Below are positions 1 through 12,817 of a stretch of DNA of 64,000 nt, in pieces (the stretch's first letter is position 1; each line of letters starts with the position of its first letter). The position numbers and the translations under genes are program-made. The notes beneath the pieces were generated by a model that was not told the origin of the DNA, searched no databases, and worked only from the letters and a program-made list of their open reading frames with translations. The DNA is from Argopecten irradians (Eukaryota; Mollusca; Bivalvia; Pectinida; Pectinidae), in contig NC_091134.1 in assembly GCF_041381155.1 (NCBI RefSeq), forward strand, positions 29,827,540 to 29,891,539, written 5' to 3'.

Positions 1-688
1 CATGTGGAATGTTTTGGACAAGCGTACGTAAGCAACTTGTCACCATATTGAGGGTTCCAACACAAATATAGGTTTTATACACCTGATGATGGACACCGGA
101 AGTAAACCTGCTTTTCCGGAATACGACGTTCCATTTGTTGGTGCTTCCGGTAAACGATGACCCTCCTAGTCTCAAGGCCATTCCGTAATACATGAACGCA
201 TCACTGTCCTGACCGGGCGGGGAATACACTCCCATAGCGTACTGCTCATCTGTCGTTGAAAGCACTGGGGGATCTCTGTTAGATCCGTGATCCTCTAGTG
301 ATAGTGTTTTGGTGTTAAACCTATGGCCAGTTGTAAACTCGCCGGACATGTAACCAGCAGGTGCTTCCATTTGAATATAATGTAAGTCTTGTGGCCAATC
401 CCCGGCAAGTGTGAAGTTAGACATAAACTCAATTGCATGTGACATGCCCTGGACACCGATTTTCACATGTTTCCAGAATGGGTAAGGGTACGTTGCCTGG
501 TGGGTCAAAGCCGGACTTCCGCTGTGGCAATTGGATTTGCCTGTTGCGATCGTCTCGTGCGTTCCAGGTCGTAGCCAGAAGGCTGGATGCACCTGTCACC
601 ACAATATATCAGACATAATTAGACAAATCATCTGTGTTACGCATGAGAAAGGTTTTTTTTGTATACAATGTTTAGATGTTTTGTTGTT

Positions 689-724
<36 letters not shown>

Positions 725-3700
725 CTACTTAGACAAGGTAATTAATATGGCTATCACTCCGTTTCCAGATTTTTCATAATTGAAGCTTTTGATGCCAATC
801 CGGCAAATTATGGCACTGGCCTTAAGATTCTCATGTTCAATTCAGCCTTTTTCTTGGCCAGAAAACCTAAGTAATTCATAGTTACCATACCTCTTCAAAG
901 TATGGTGGCTGAATTGTGTCATTTTTGCTATTCCGCATTTTCGCGTGGAAAAAAACGCGAAAAAGCGAAAATGCAACGTTACTTTTTTTTGCTTTCTTGC
1001 GTTTTTCCCAACACGAAAAATCAAAAAGCGAAAAAATGCACTACGAACAAGAGGCCCAATGGGCCTTAACGGTCATCTGTTAATACAATATACAGTAGAA
1101 CTGAAATACAGTAAGTTGTATGTTTAACGATTGTAAATGCTTTACCCTATGCCACCTTGAATGAAGATCAAGGTCATTCATTTGGACCAATTTGGTTGCC
1201 CTTCATTTCCAGCATGTCACACGCCCAATATCAGGTCTCTATGTCTCTTGATTATTCAAAAGATTTTAGTCATTTTGGCCCTTGTGAAATGGAATGAAGC
1301 TCAAGGTGAATTGTTTGAACAAACTTATTCACAAGAAGTCGTATAAAGTTTTTATTTTAACCTATTTGATATCTGTGATCTTGAATATGGTTAAGGTCAT
1401 TCATTTTAACAAAAGCGAAATACGGGAAAAGGTACAAATTAGCCACAGTATCCAAGGCCATATGCACAACAAGAATTACACACTTTGCAAACGAAACAAT
1501 AAATACTTCGCTGGGACAGTTGTTGACCACTTGCGTTTTCCTTGGTGATCGGTTTGCTGTCTCATAGAACTCGTATTATATGTCCTGAACCCGCAGTCAT
1601 TAACCATGTATTAACATAATTTATCCCATAACTATGCATGTTTCACAATGGAAAACCCATGTGATAAATTCCATAGCAGTTGGTTATCGTTTATGTTTAC
1701 ACACTCTAGTGTGTAAACACCTACGGCGCCTCTGATTGGTCAACTTCAAGATCTCTAGATTCCGATTGCCTCTCAATTTCGGGCTACTTTTCACAGCGCA
1801 TTTTCTTTTAAATATCATTATATTTACTGTTTAACATGTAGTTGCTTATTCAAAGTATTAAACAATAGAATATTGGCTCTCTATTAAGGCACTATGTTTT
1901 ATGACGGAAAGATATCACTACACGTTGTATGGTGGTAAGTTTCCCTGAAGATGAAGAAATGGTCACCACGGTATAAATATAGAGTTAAAGTTATGGCCTA
2001 AAGCTCGTGTCTTTTCAAAATTTGAAAATTAACTCGAGTTTGATAAACATGATAAATAACAGTCACTTGTTGAGGAACCTCTATTTATAGAATGGGATAC
2101 GTATCACGTATGATACCTACCTCCGTTTCCAGAGTGGTGCCATCAGCTCTTACCGACTGGATCTGGGTGTGGGTTGTCTCGTGCCTAGAGTCGTCCCTAC
2201 CTCCAGCCTCCGTCGGGTTATAACACTCAATGTAAGTGTCAGAATTGCAGGCCATTTGTAATTCCCTCCCATGGTCGTACATATTGATCATCTGTTTGTT
2301 GTTCCAAACAAGACTGTCTATGGCGCCTCCCATACGTTTAGAAGCGCTAATAAACAGGTCTTTCCCGTTAGAGATTGTCCACCTGCCTTCGTATCCTCCG
2401 TCGATGTATCCGAGTCGATGTTCGCTGATACCGCTTGTCAAGTAGTGGCTCACTACTGCTGTGTAGTCGCTATGAAACGCCTGGGTCAAATCGGGATATC
2501 TGAAAAAAATAGTCAGTGTTAATGGTATGAGTCAAGTTGGGATATCTTTAACAAATATTCAATGTTAAATGATTTTGCAGTCAAGCTGGGATATCTGAAA
2601 CAAGTAGTCAGTGTAAATGGTATGAGTCAAATTGGGATATCTGAAACAAGTGGTCAGTGTTAATGGTATGAGTCAAGTTGGGATATCTGAAACAAGTTGT
2701 CAGTGTAAATGGTATGAGTCGAATTGGGATATCTGAAACAAATAGTCAGTGTTAATAGTATGAGTCAAGTTTGGATATCTAAAACCAATAGTCAGTGTAA
2801 ATGGTATGAGTCAAATCGGGATATCTGAAACAAATAGTCGGTGTTAATGGTATGAGACTAATTGTGATATCTGAAACAAGTAGTCAGTGTTAATAGTATG
2901 AGTCAAATCGGGATATCTGAAACAAGTGGTCAGTGTAAATGGTATGAGTCAAGTTGGGATATCTGAAACAAGTAGTCAGTGTTAATGGTATGAGTCAAGT
3001 TGGGATATCTGAAACAAGTGGTCAGTATAAATGATATTGGTCAAATCAGGATATCGGAAACAAAATATGAAAATAATTATCTAAATTGGATTTACGTTAA
3101 TCGTTTTTTGTCTTTCTTCTTTTCTTTATTTTATGTATTTTTCAATCCTAACATTATGCCTAGTTGACTTGTCGATTTTGCTCCTAAAACAAGCATCAGA
3201 AGACATCAAAATAGAAAATGTAATGTCTATTATTCCGCAATTATTGCATTTCCTGTCTAAACATCATCTGTAATATAATAGATGCATCTGAACACAATTT
3301 GTTCATGTTATTTAGAAACTATGTACATTAATTGGAATCTAAGAAAATGAAGCGTCCGAGTATTCCATACCTTCTAAATTTTAATCAACCCCCATTCTGT
3401 TATTGAATAAAAGAGTAAAACATCATATTATGTGATTTCAACAGAAAAAAAAAATGCATATTTGTCAAGGAACGAACATTTTACAAAAATCCACCAACTC
3501 AGAGTTGGTTTGGTTTGTAAAGTTAACCGTCCCATTAAGAACTGGGTCATTTAAGGGCGTGTCAGGTTTACATTATGAATGAAAGTCGGAGAGCCCGGAG
3601 AAAAATCACTGACCAGCGATCAGTACCCGGAAACTACTCCACACGGAATTCGAACTTGCGATCCAGAGGTGGAGTACTTGTGACTATATGGGTTATATAT

Positions 3701-4403
3701 TATGGCATCTTTTTGTTAGTATCTTAACCACTCGGCCACCACAACCGTTATACATCATACATTTACAAACCACTCGGCCACCACAGCCGTTATACATCAT
3801 ACATTAACAAACCTCCATCTGATAACGAAGCTATTTTCATTATTACCTATGGACATATTGTTTGGAATGGAAACTGCCACATCCTTGCAATCCCGCTGCT
3901 AGACCGGTCGACAGCCAATGGGCTTTAGCTGCCTCTGGTGTTTGATGGATATGCAGATTAGGGTAGTTGTTCAGGTAAAACTGAGCATCAAAGACCTCAG
4001 GTGACGCCAAGTCCACAGCATCTATAACATATTAATGTCGTTATTTATATCAAATACTTCATTTAATGACAAGTCTGATGTACATATTTAGAATATCCCT
4101 TAAATATTATGATTTGTTCGAAATACTTCATTTAGTTAAGTCTAAAACGAGATTTTATGTAAATATCATGCTATCTCATTCTATAGTTAGATAATAGAAT
4201 AATAGGAGACATCTAGTGTCACTGCCACATATTTGTGACATGGTCTGACTTATTAGGAACAGCATTAACCAAGTAACATTTGCAGACCAGTGATCTGTTA
4301 TCCAATTGTCATAGAAAGTATTAACAATCAAAATCATTACTATTGTCCTACCAGAATATGTTACACATGTCCCACAAATCAACAACAGTAGTAGGTGCTG
4401 CAT
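1..4403 (-). CDS. Secreted YPDL-repeat protein with C-terminal DHGRELQ/ECYNPTEAG domain (partial, 4 exons seen)
   Basis: Exons on the minus strand are 4352-4403, 3847-4021, 2121-2499 and 1-592, the last running off the window. Phases agree at each junction (1, 2, 0), giving at least 399 residues. The start is the ATG at 4403, followed by a hydrophobic signal peptide (MQHLLLLLICGTCVTYS). Residues 28-40 and 77-80 carry two copies of a repeat of the type FDxxFYLxxYPNL / YPDLTQAF, each followed by an A-x-x-H-(W/Y)-L-x-(S/T)-G segment. From about residue 112 there is a different domain with GGAIDSLVWNNKQ, DHGRELQ and ECYNPTEAGG; from memory, similar motifs occur in bacterial secreted proteins, but I cannot name a family. 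There are no membrane segments after the signal. The exon-3 donor could also lie 4 bases downstream (at 2117), but only 2121 keeps the reading frame into exon 4. Function unknown; probably extracellular. Confidence 0.85.
900..1065. repeat. A/T-run and CGCGAAAA-rich low-complexity repeat
   Basis: The stretch holds runs such as aaaaacgcgaaaaagcgaaa and its near inverse (tttcttgcgtttttccc), then aagaggcccaatgggcc. The GCCCAATGGGC core and the CGCGAA words recall the foldback element at 12818-13070. It is probably a decayed foldback transposon. Confidence 0.4.
1120..1420 (+). repeat. Dispersed repeat (copy of the family at 60.9-61.8 kb)
   Basis: Phrases such as gaatgaagatcaaggtcatt, cccttcat..ccagcatgtcac and caatatcaggtctctatgtc recur about every 130-145 bases. 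They match the block at 60960-61850 near the other end of the window. No open reading frame of note; an interspersed repeat. Confidence 0.65.
1694..1719. repeat. Perfect 12-bp inverted repeat
   Basis: TGTTTACACACT and AGTGTGTAAACA are perfect inverse complements separated by 2 bases. Could form a small hairpin; no function assigned. The rest of intron 3 of the YPDL gene (593-2120) holds a 30-base T run near 690-725 and the two repeats listed above. Confidence 0.6.
2485..3062. repeat. 46-bp tandem array abutting and including the exon-3 acceptor of the YPDL gene
   Basis: About 13 copies of a 46-base unit (core gggatatctgaaacaagtag, tcagtgttaatggtatgag) run from the start of exon 3 into intron 2. 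The exon-proximal copy contains the real acceptor: on the minus strand every unit reads roughly TTGTTTCAG followed by ATATCCC, which are the acceptor and the first exon bases. So the array is an expansion of the splice site itself. Confidence 0.9.
3508..3745 (-). mobile_element. tRNA-derived SINE, minus orientation, in intron 2 of the YPDL gene
   Basis: On the minus strand it begins GTGGTGGCCGAGTGGTTAAG (tRNA Ser/Leu-like A box) and has a B-box-like GTTCGAATTCC. It continues with a conserved body (CTGATCGCTGGTCAGTG, TTCTCCGGGCTCTCCGAC) and a tail TTAAATGACCCAGTTCTTAATGGGACGGTTAA. Very similar heads and tails are seen at 54105-54510. A 43-bp tandem duplication of the head follows (3726-3810). 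Confidence 0.8.
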
Positions 4404-4454
4404 TGTTCTTCGTTCAGTAGAAGACAATAACAGTGTCTCAGAACTGGAACATCA

Positions 4455-4463
4455 TTATATATA
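4455..4463 (-). promoter_or_regulatory. Candidate TATA box of the YPDL-repeat gene
   Basis: Read on the minus strand this is TATATATAA, 52 bases upstream of the ATG at 4403. A start about 30 bases downstream would give a 5' leader of about 30 bases. This is inferred from spacing and motif only. Confidence 0.5.
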
Positions 4464-6745
4464 GTACATGTAGATAAGATAAAACTACTTTCTGCACCTT
4501 TCCCATGTAACTGATCATGTGTATATGTATAGAAATAAAAAATAGTACACATCAAAAGGAATTTATGCTCATTTGATTAAGATTGAAAATGAAAACCGAA
4601 TGTTGTTTGTTAATGTTCAAATGTACTCAGCCTATACGACATATTGATATTTTTCTTTTAAATATAACGAATAATCTTTACAGTTATCCTCATACCACTT
4701 TCCAATAGCACTGCAAAACTATAATAAAAATCAACACTGGCTGATGAGCATTTTTTCAGAGTAGCTATATGCATAAATGTATTACTTTTATCAAGTTATT
4801 CTCACATACGTCCTACCAATGACGAGACTGTACTTTACCATACAGTGTCAATCCGTGCATCTGTGCGAACTATCATGATACTGATATGAGGTTATCTTAT
4901 TGTCGGATCATTTTGTTCTATAAATACAATAACTAAAATAGGAAGGAGTTACTTCCCTTATCATACAAACATTGTATTGGTTGAATGTTGAGCTTTCATA
5001 TATATGTACGTCAGAGTTGTGTCACATTTTGTATCTATGAGAAAAGTTTTACTATTGGAAGAGGATTTCTGATTTATATTTTATGGTTACATTTCATTTT
5101 ACGGAAATAGAATAAAAAAATCGTAATTCGTTTGTGTTGCATAATATTATGTTTTCATTCAAAATGGATGATTAAACATATATACATTTATGTAAATAAA
5201 AAATTAATAATAATGTTGAAACTGAAGCAAGAACGGTTATGTTGATTCACAAACCAAATGTTATCAAATTATCAATTGTCTCAAGTCATCGCTTTCCTAT
5301 TATGGTCAATTCTAAGTGAGACCAATTCGGTACGTACATTTTCGCTACCTTTCTTGGGTAAATTGCTATAATTTCACATATTGTCACTATTTAATCATAT
5401 TTTAAACACCTTACTATATAAAGGCATGCATTGGCTGAGTTTGACGTGTGGTACCGTGGTAACACATATAAAATATAGAAGGATTTCTTAGATGACTATA
5501 TATAGTCATATTTAAATCCCATCCTTATCATTCAATGGCCATAATGCTCAGATACGGTTTATTTCCCCTTCTTCACAAGAAGCTGCCGTTATACATTTAT
5601 ATGGTACGTTCATAGCATGGGATTTTCCGGAATGGTTACCAAAAGTAATGTAGGATGTAGTAATGTAGTAATGAATAAGGAGTAGGACATTTTATTTAAT
5701 ATGTGAAATATAATTCTACCTGTCAGTAGAAAATATTTTTGGTGAAATTTAAACAGTGATCAAAACACTCACGATTCGTGACCTGGGTGTGTTGTAATAT
5801 GTTGGTGACGTTACGCCGCCATTGCCATCAGTGACAGAAGCTTCCGTGTAACATACCAAAGTATTCACCACTATGTTTTACACCTCCCACTCATCACTTA
5901 TCAACAATAGTTTTTTTAACTTGGCATTACCTTTGCTAATTCACGTTGTATTCCTCTGTTTGTATTCTATTATCTCATTTTTTAACACCTATCCAGGAAG
6001 GGCTATGACATTCGGCATAGTCAATTAGCATCGTCGATATCTCTTATCGAATTAGTAAAGATTGTCATGACTCTTCACGAAAACATAATTCATTGAAAAA
6101 GATAAGGCAAAGAAATGTCCGGGAAAGAGATAATTCTGATCCATTTGTTTTTTCTATTGTCTTCTCGCAAGTTCGATTATAGGCGCAAAACTCTCATCAA
6201 GGGTATGGATAACTCTATTCGAACTTCAAAAATCATGGCTTTCTTATATCAGCATTTCGTTTGATATATTGTGTACCGAAATGATACATACCATTATTTG
6301 TTATTGGTGACCAAATTTCCTATGGAAATAGAATCAAGATTGTTTTTAAGTTCAATTATTTTCTGTCAGTCCTTTAAATAAAGTTTAAGTATCGAAATGT
6401 CCTCTTTGAAAGAAAGTTTCTGATTTAATTATGCCCAAGCCCTATTATTTAAAACTGTACACTTTGATAGAGCATGATAACAAACCATCCCAATGTATTT
6501 GTATTAATAACGGTTTATCTTATGCGCTTCACACGTTCTTAAATAATTAATTTACACACGTTTACATAACACACTGAATACGACGCAAAACTTAAAAATG
6601 AAAGAAGAAGACGTAAGCTTTTAAGATGAATCCTGAAATATTTCTGAAAATGACCTTTTATTGGAAACTGCTTATTAGTCCTAGACGTTAATTCAATATT
6701 AGCAAGTCATGTGTCCGTTATTAAAGGTACATACCTAAAAGTTAA
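4464..6745. other. Intergenic, AT-rich; nothing recognised
   Basis: I see no exon with splice signals, no RNA gene and no clear repeat in this stretch on either strand. Confidence 0.5.
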
Positions 6746-6749
6746 GAGC

Positions 6750-8510
6750 TAAACCTTAAACGCCCACTACCTTTCCGAAACGGATTTTAACCATTGCGAG
6801 ACGTTGATGAATAATTCATGTATAAAATTCATGAATATTCTTCAATTATTCATGAATATTTTCATGCAATTCATGAACTTAAAACTCCATTAATAATTTA
6901 GGGGGAAATAGTTCATGAACATTCACGAATCCTTTCATTCATAAATTTATGAATGTTCCTGAATCTCTTTTATTCATGAAATCATTAACATTCATGAACA
7001 ACCCATTCATGAAAATTCATAAAAAAAATCATGAATATTTTAATATTTTATTCGTGATAATTTAAGAGTTATTCATGAACTACAACTCGCAGCAGTATGC
7101 ACAAACAATTCATGAATATTCATGAAAATTCATGAACTGGAACAATTCATGAATATTCATGAACATGAGTCGTGTTCATGAAGTTTAATGAATGCAAGTT
7201 GGAGTCAGCGGCATCTGAATTTCATGAACTCTACTGGGGGTCCAGAATTGAAATTTTCTATCAAACCAATGACAATTCTATTGGAATCAATTCAATATTT
7301 GACGAAACACATTCTTATCTTATAACAATATATATCCATATATAAAATCAGAAAAGTCTAACATGAAATCACAAACAGTTTACTGTGTTCATTATGTTTT
7401 CATACTGCCACAGATAAGTGCTAACAAAATCTGTTTTCAGTGATACGCAGCAATCAATTTCATAATGCATTCCAAGTAAATTAGTATTTGTCCAAAATAA
7501 ACCTATAGTTGTAAAGCATGATAGTTTATATGGACAATTTAATTCATTAACATTTGACAAAATTTCACAAACCAATATCTGTGCATATAATCACTATAGC
7601 TACCTGAAAGTGTTCATCTGTGCTTAAAGAAATCCAGGCATGGAATAATCCGTTCACTAATGTGCCAAAACGTCCATTTTAAGATGAATAATGTTCCCCC
7701 TTCCACACGCCAGCAGATAGAGCAGCTCTTCTGGATTGTGACTGTTTTGGCGGGAAATATATATAGAAGTCATGTGACTCATGTGGTCATGTGACAAGTC
7801 ATGTTACTTCAGTGAATATTCATTAAAATTCATCAAAATGAATGAAATAGCATGTCAAGAATCATTAATGAAGTTTTAAGCATAACTGATATTCATTAAA
7901 ATTCTATGTCAGTCATGCATAAAACTTCTTGGATAATTCTTGATACATTGATCATGAACAATCATGAATGTTTCATGGATTCATAAAACGTCATGAAGAG
8001 TTCATGAGTCATTTGATGAATATTCATGAACTTTTTTTCATGAACCACAATCAACTTATATTCTTGAAAGTTAATGAATCATTCATAAATATTCATGATG
8101 TCATGGATGCCATCTCGCACGGGAATTTTTAATAGTGGAATGTAAAATGAGATCGATGATTTTATAGAGTCGCAAAAGTTATCAACTTAGCGTTAATACT
8201 ACACATATCATCACCTTCTGAACAATTTAATTAAAATAAATAAGATGTTAATTTTCATAACGCGGGTCGTCTTATGTTTCCCGCCGTCGTCCTAAATACC
8301 GCGTGGCAGTTGATTATCACTGCGCCAGAAGCAGAAGGCAAAAACAGCGAAATGAAACCCAACTGTTATATATTACGCAGGATATCTTGCACAAGCTTCA
8401 TGTTGTAACCTCATCTTAGGCCATAGATATGTTTCTTCTTATTATTATTTTGTTATTGGTGATTTTTAGAAACCTTTAAATTTTGCTCTGGAAAGGTAGT
8501 GAGCCTTTAA
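6750..8510. mobile_element. Non-autonomous DNA-element-like unit with inverted ends and two TTCATGAA-rich clusters
   Basis: The left end reads ttaaacgcccactacctttcc; the inverse complement of 8485-8510 reads TTAAAGGCTCACTACCTTTCC, so the ends are inverted repeats. Inside, 6808-7215 and 7810-8105 are packed with the palindrome TTCATGAA and the longer ATTCATGAATATTCATGAA, around a central segment (7216-7800). A GCGAGA-containing stretch (6795, 8114) also lies inverted beside the clusters. No protein is encoded. Exact limits and target duplication are unclear. Confidence 0.6.
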
Positions 8511-8795
8511 TACTACACTAATGATCACAATGAACAATTTTATCAAAATAAATCAAAAGTTTAATGTTATGTTTCCCGCCATCATCCTCATTACCGCATG
8601 TTTGTTGACTATCACTGCATTAGACGGCAAAACAGCAAAACGAATCTTATTCATTATCAATATCGATTGTACGGGGATTTTTGCATTTGTCTTGTGTTGT
8701 AACCTCGTCCTAGGTGATCGATTGTCTTATGTTATTATTGTGTTAAGAAAATTTTATTCTTTTTCGTTAAGGAAACGAAGTGGGCCTTTCATATT
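8190..8795. repeat. Two diverged tandem copies of a ~300-bp segment at the right end of the element
   Basis: 8190-8508 and 8509-8795 share, in the same order, aatactacac, atcatcac/atgatcac, aacaatttaattaaaataaat, atgtttcccgcc, ttgtaacctc and an end like ggaaaggtagtgagcctttaa / ggaaacgaagtgggcctttc. The right terminus of the element was therefore duplicated in tandem. Confidence 0.7.
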
Positions 8796-8799
8796 GTCA

Positions 8800-9785
8800 C
8801 ATATTATAAGTATTTAACTCTGGTCTGGGTACCATGCCAATATATTATCTTATTTCTCTGAACGTTTTTGTAGTTTTTGTTCAAGGCTATTGTAATCTTC
8901 AAAACTTCAAAACTATTTCATTTTAGCGGTGGTTTGTCATTTTCATAAAATATCTACCTGCAAAGGCATATATCGACGATGTACATCTCGCCGTGTTTCG
9001 CACTTGTGAAAAAAATCAAAATTTCCACCTCACTCGATGAAATATAACTGGTATTCGTCAAGAAACAAGGAATATTTTATTTATTACATTTGTTTTCTCG
9101 CTTCCATTTACAGAAGTCTATCACTACTAGTTCCGCCTAAGGTTATTCCGCCGTTGTATTTTACAGAGTTATTTGCCCTTGCTAATATTACGTCGTATTT
9201 TTGTGAGTGTAACGTTATATTTCTACACAAAAATATGTCATTATTTTTTCTGCATAAACTAATGACGTAACAATCAAAATGATATTTTCAATGTCAATGC
9301 TGCATTCCGATTAGTCAAAAGCGAACGAAAATATCAAATTGATAATTTTCACTGGGTGAAGTATATCGCTTTTATGTTCACCCTAAAACCTTATATTTTA
9401 GTGCGAAAAATGTAATAAATCTATGTAATATATAAATACAGAATAGGACAAGTTGTAGTGGTCTGGACCCTGTGATCCTCTCTCGTAGTACACCATTTAC
9501 ATAGACAAAGTGTGGATATACTGCAAATTCCATATGTCGAAAATTCAATGTTGATTTTAATATTAACGATATCGGTATTTATACGTTTTTGTATCCGGTA
9601 ATATTTTCTTGGTACTGACTGTCCTTAAAGGATCTTACTGACTCACGGAACGCCTCGCCTTAACCGCAATGAGTTAACATGGTAAATCTGTTTAATTAGA
9701 GAGACGCATAAAATTCTTATTAATATAGATGATTTTATAAACTTTATTTTTTTGAATTTTCATATTTACATTGGGACAGCTTTAA
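8800..9785. other. Intergenic; nothing recognised
   Basis: AT-rich sequence without supported exons, RNA genes or repeats. Confidence 0.45.
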
Positions 9786-9789
9786 ATTT

Positions 9790-10375
9790 ATCACCTATTA
9801 TGATTGTCCTTCACGTGGGACGTTAACATTTTTGTTTGTCACTTTTTCTAACTGGAAAGCTTACTTTTATGTTTTATATTTTTGTTTTTAATTTGTGACT
9901 TTTTCTACCTCGAATGCTTACCTCTATATTTTATTTTTTTGTTTTTAATTTGTCAATTTTTCTACTTCGAAAGCTTACCTTTATGATTTATATTTTTGTT
10001 TTTAATTTGTCACTTTTTCTACTTCGAATGCTTACCTTTATATTTTATATTTTTGTTTTTAATTTGTCGCTTTTTCTACCTCGAAAGCTTACCTTTATAA
10101 TTTATATTTTTGTTTTTAATTTGTCACTTTTTCTATCTCGAATGCTAATACCTTTATATTTTATCTTTTTTGCATTCAAGTTGTCGATTTTTCTACCTCG
10201 AATGCTTACCTTTATATTTTTTTTTTTTTATTTTTTTTTTTTTATTTTATTTTTTTTTTTTTTTTTTTTGCTTTTAATTTGTCATTTTTTCTACCTCGAA
10301 TTCCTTTATATTTGATAAATTTGTTTTTAATTTGTCGCTTTTTCTACCTCAAAAGCTTACCTTTATATTGTGTAT
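9790..10375. repeat. 57-bp tandem array
   Basis: About ten degenerate copies of a unit with the words cgaatgcttacctttatatt, ttatatttttgtttttaatt and tgtcactttttctacctc. One copy has expanded T runs (10218-10270). The long open frame here is a by-product of the T-rich repeat. Confidence 0.9.
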
Positions 10376-10379
10376 TTTG

Positions 10380-12815
10380 AAAATGATCCCTGTACTTAAA
10401 TTGATCTAATAGTAAAATAGTAAAATGTTCTTAGTTATATCATATTAAGTTCAAAGGAAATGTTCATACCATGAGATGTTTTCTTAATTTGAAAAAAAAA
10501 ATGTTTTTTTTTTTGCCTTAAGTCTTTCTATTCATATATTCCAATTATTGTTTTACGTAACGCTACACTCCTTTTTAGGTCAGTTTCAATGAAAATATCA
10601 CATGACAATCAATCCCTGACAACATTTTTTTTTATAATTAAATACGTGGTCATTGTTATTTGGTCATTGTTATGTGTGTGAAATTTGAACCAAACAGATA
10701 AAATTGTTTATTCTGTGCTGGTCGTGTATTGGCTGAGCTAGCTTGGACGTTACCTTGACGTAATGTATGTAGCATGTATTGTCTGTGACGGTGATACAAC
10801 AACACGGTGCAGGCAGAAGTCGTCTAATTTAGGTCATCCACATAAATTTTCTGTATTCAGCTGAGATTGGCGTTAATAGTCGTGACGTCTTCTAGTGTTC
10901 GTTCAACAGGTGAACAATAAAATTATTACATTGTTCAACAGTTTAGCATTAAAGATGTATCTTATTTTGTTATTATTTTAGTCCTACGTGTCAATTGTTT
11001 TTATATAGTATCTTATTTTATGAATTTTGCTTTACATTTCTCTTTATCTATAAAAATATAAAAATATGTGGAAAATATTTTCAATGCATACATACAAGTG
11101 CTGTTGTCCGTAGTTAATCTACCTCTGTGTTTCTGTATCATATATCTTTATGTTTTCTTAGTAACTATGTGTGACGCATTGCATTTTTAGTCCCTGTTTT
11201 AAGAAAGCGATGTATTCTAGCAATTGCTAAAAACAACGAATATCGACCTATAAACAAACCTTTTCGTGAAAACGCAAAATTTATTTTAAGAGATAAAATA
11301 CAATATCCGTTTATTCCTGAAAAGTACACGAGTGAAAACGTGCAGCTCCAATGTCACTGTTCTTCAAAGTAAACCAATATGACAAATACACAATGACATC
11401 ATAACATTTTCACAATGAATATCATTTGTTATATAATTTGTATACAGGATATGATATCTGCATGAGGATTTTCAAAAACAATTTTATATCTCAGGATATA
11501 AAGATATATCTATCTGTCATGTTCACTTTAGTTTGAGTTTGAAAATGGAAGTAGAAATTGATATCGACATGAGAATTTTTTATAAACTTTTGGCAGTTTG
11601 AGACTAAAACTATTTTCAATTACTATACATTGCATTAAAGTACAATAGCATATATAATAATAATAAAATTCTAATAAACTGAATGAACTTGCGAAATAAA
11701 GCATGAATTGCAATTTTGCTATAATATCATCTTATGGAAAATACTTTACATTTTGAAATTGTAACTTGTCTATGAACATGTCAGGCAACGTCAACAATTT
11801 CATGGGGAACATGCAGAATCGAAGTGCAATTGACTTTAAGGAGTGTTTAAAGGTTGTATCCGATAATCACCGCACGTCAACAATACTTACCACAACTGTA
11901 ATGCCAATGTCATACCAGTACAAATCGGGCTAAACTTTATCATTTAACAAAAACATATAAAAAAACAAATGTTATTTTGTTGATTAGTAAAATGGTAAAA
12001 ATTGTACCTGTCTAGGTGTGTTTCTCGAAATCAATTTGGGAGTACATACTATACCAGAAATTAGTAAATAATTGACATCATCACAACAACCGCAAATACA
12101 GTGAAATATGTAGTCAACAAGTTTATTAAAAGCATCCTAGATAAAAAATGAAACAGCAGTTCGGAGCCGAACCTTTAAGTCCTCGCTAATATTTGTCGCG
12201 TGTCTTATATCTAATAAAACGACAAATTTATTAAAAACATAAAATTCGATTACACTCAACTATCCTATCCAATTAAAACTGTAGTATTTTCTAATGATAC
12301 TATTGAAACATGCATTTTGAAACATTAATTAAAAGTTTTAATTGTCCCAGAATTTATTTCTTCATTTTTTGCTTATTCAATTTGTTAGCAAACTCGTAGT
12401 GGATTCTCCCAAAAATCCATAAATGATTTTTTTTAAACCCAATGAAATTTAAAAATAGTGACAACAATGCTCATAATCATTTTTTTAATTTATTTGATAA
12501 AATAAGATACGTTTTAATATAGGATTCCAGTGTTTTTTCCAAGGGATTCTTTTTCAGAATCATAACTCAATGGCAATGTCTCTTTTTGATATCTCGGTAA
12601 AGTTGAGTCATTCTCGCGGGATTTTATTCATAGTGGCATAGAGATAAAAGAATTGGCAAATCAGAAAGTCAAATTAAGTATGAAAACAAAAAGAAAATCA
12701 ATTATTGCATCGTAATTAATGAAATGTGATAAAAGAAAGATATTGAATATCGTTAACAAAAATATGAGACATTCCATTTTGTATTGCTTTTTTTTTTAAA
12801 TGGATGTTTTAGTAC
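10380..12815. other. Intergenic; nothing recognised
   Basis: Long AT-rich stretch; no exon, RNA gene or convincing repeat structure seen. Confidence 0.45.
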
Positions 12816-12817
12816 GA

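Noticed and set aside
1..592. Plus-strand frames (433-779)
   Set aside because: Antisense shadows of exon 4 of the minus-strand YPDL gene and of a T run.
8521..8817. 98-codon open frame
   Set aside because: It lies within the tandemly duplicated transposon end; the other copy does not keep the frame.
9914..10315. 133-codon Phe/Leu-rich frame
   Set aside because: T-rich 57-bp array; composition artefact.
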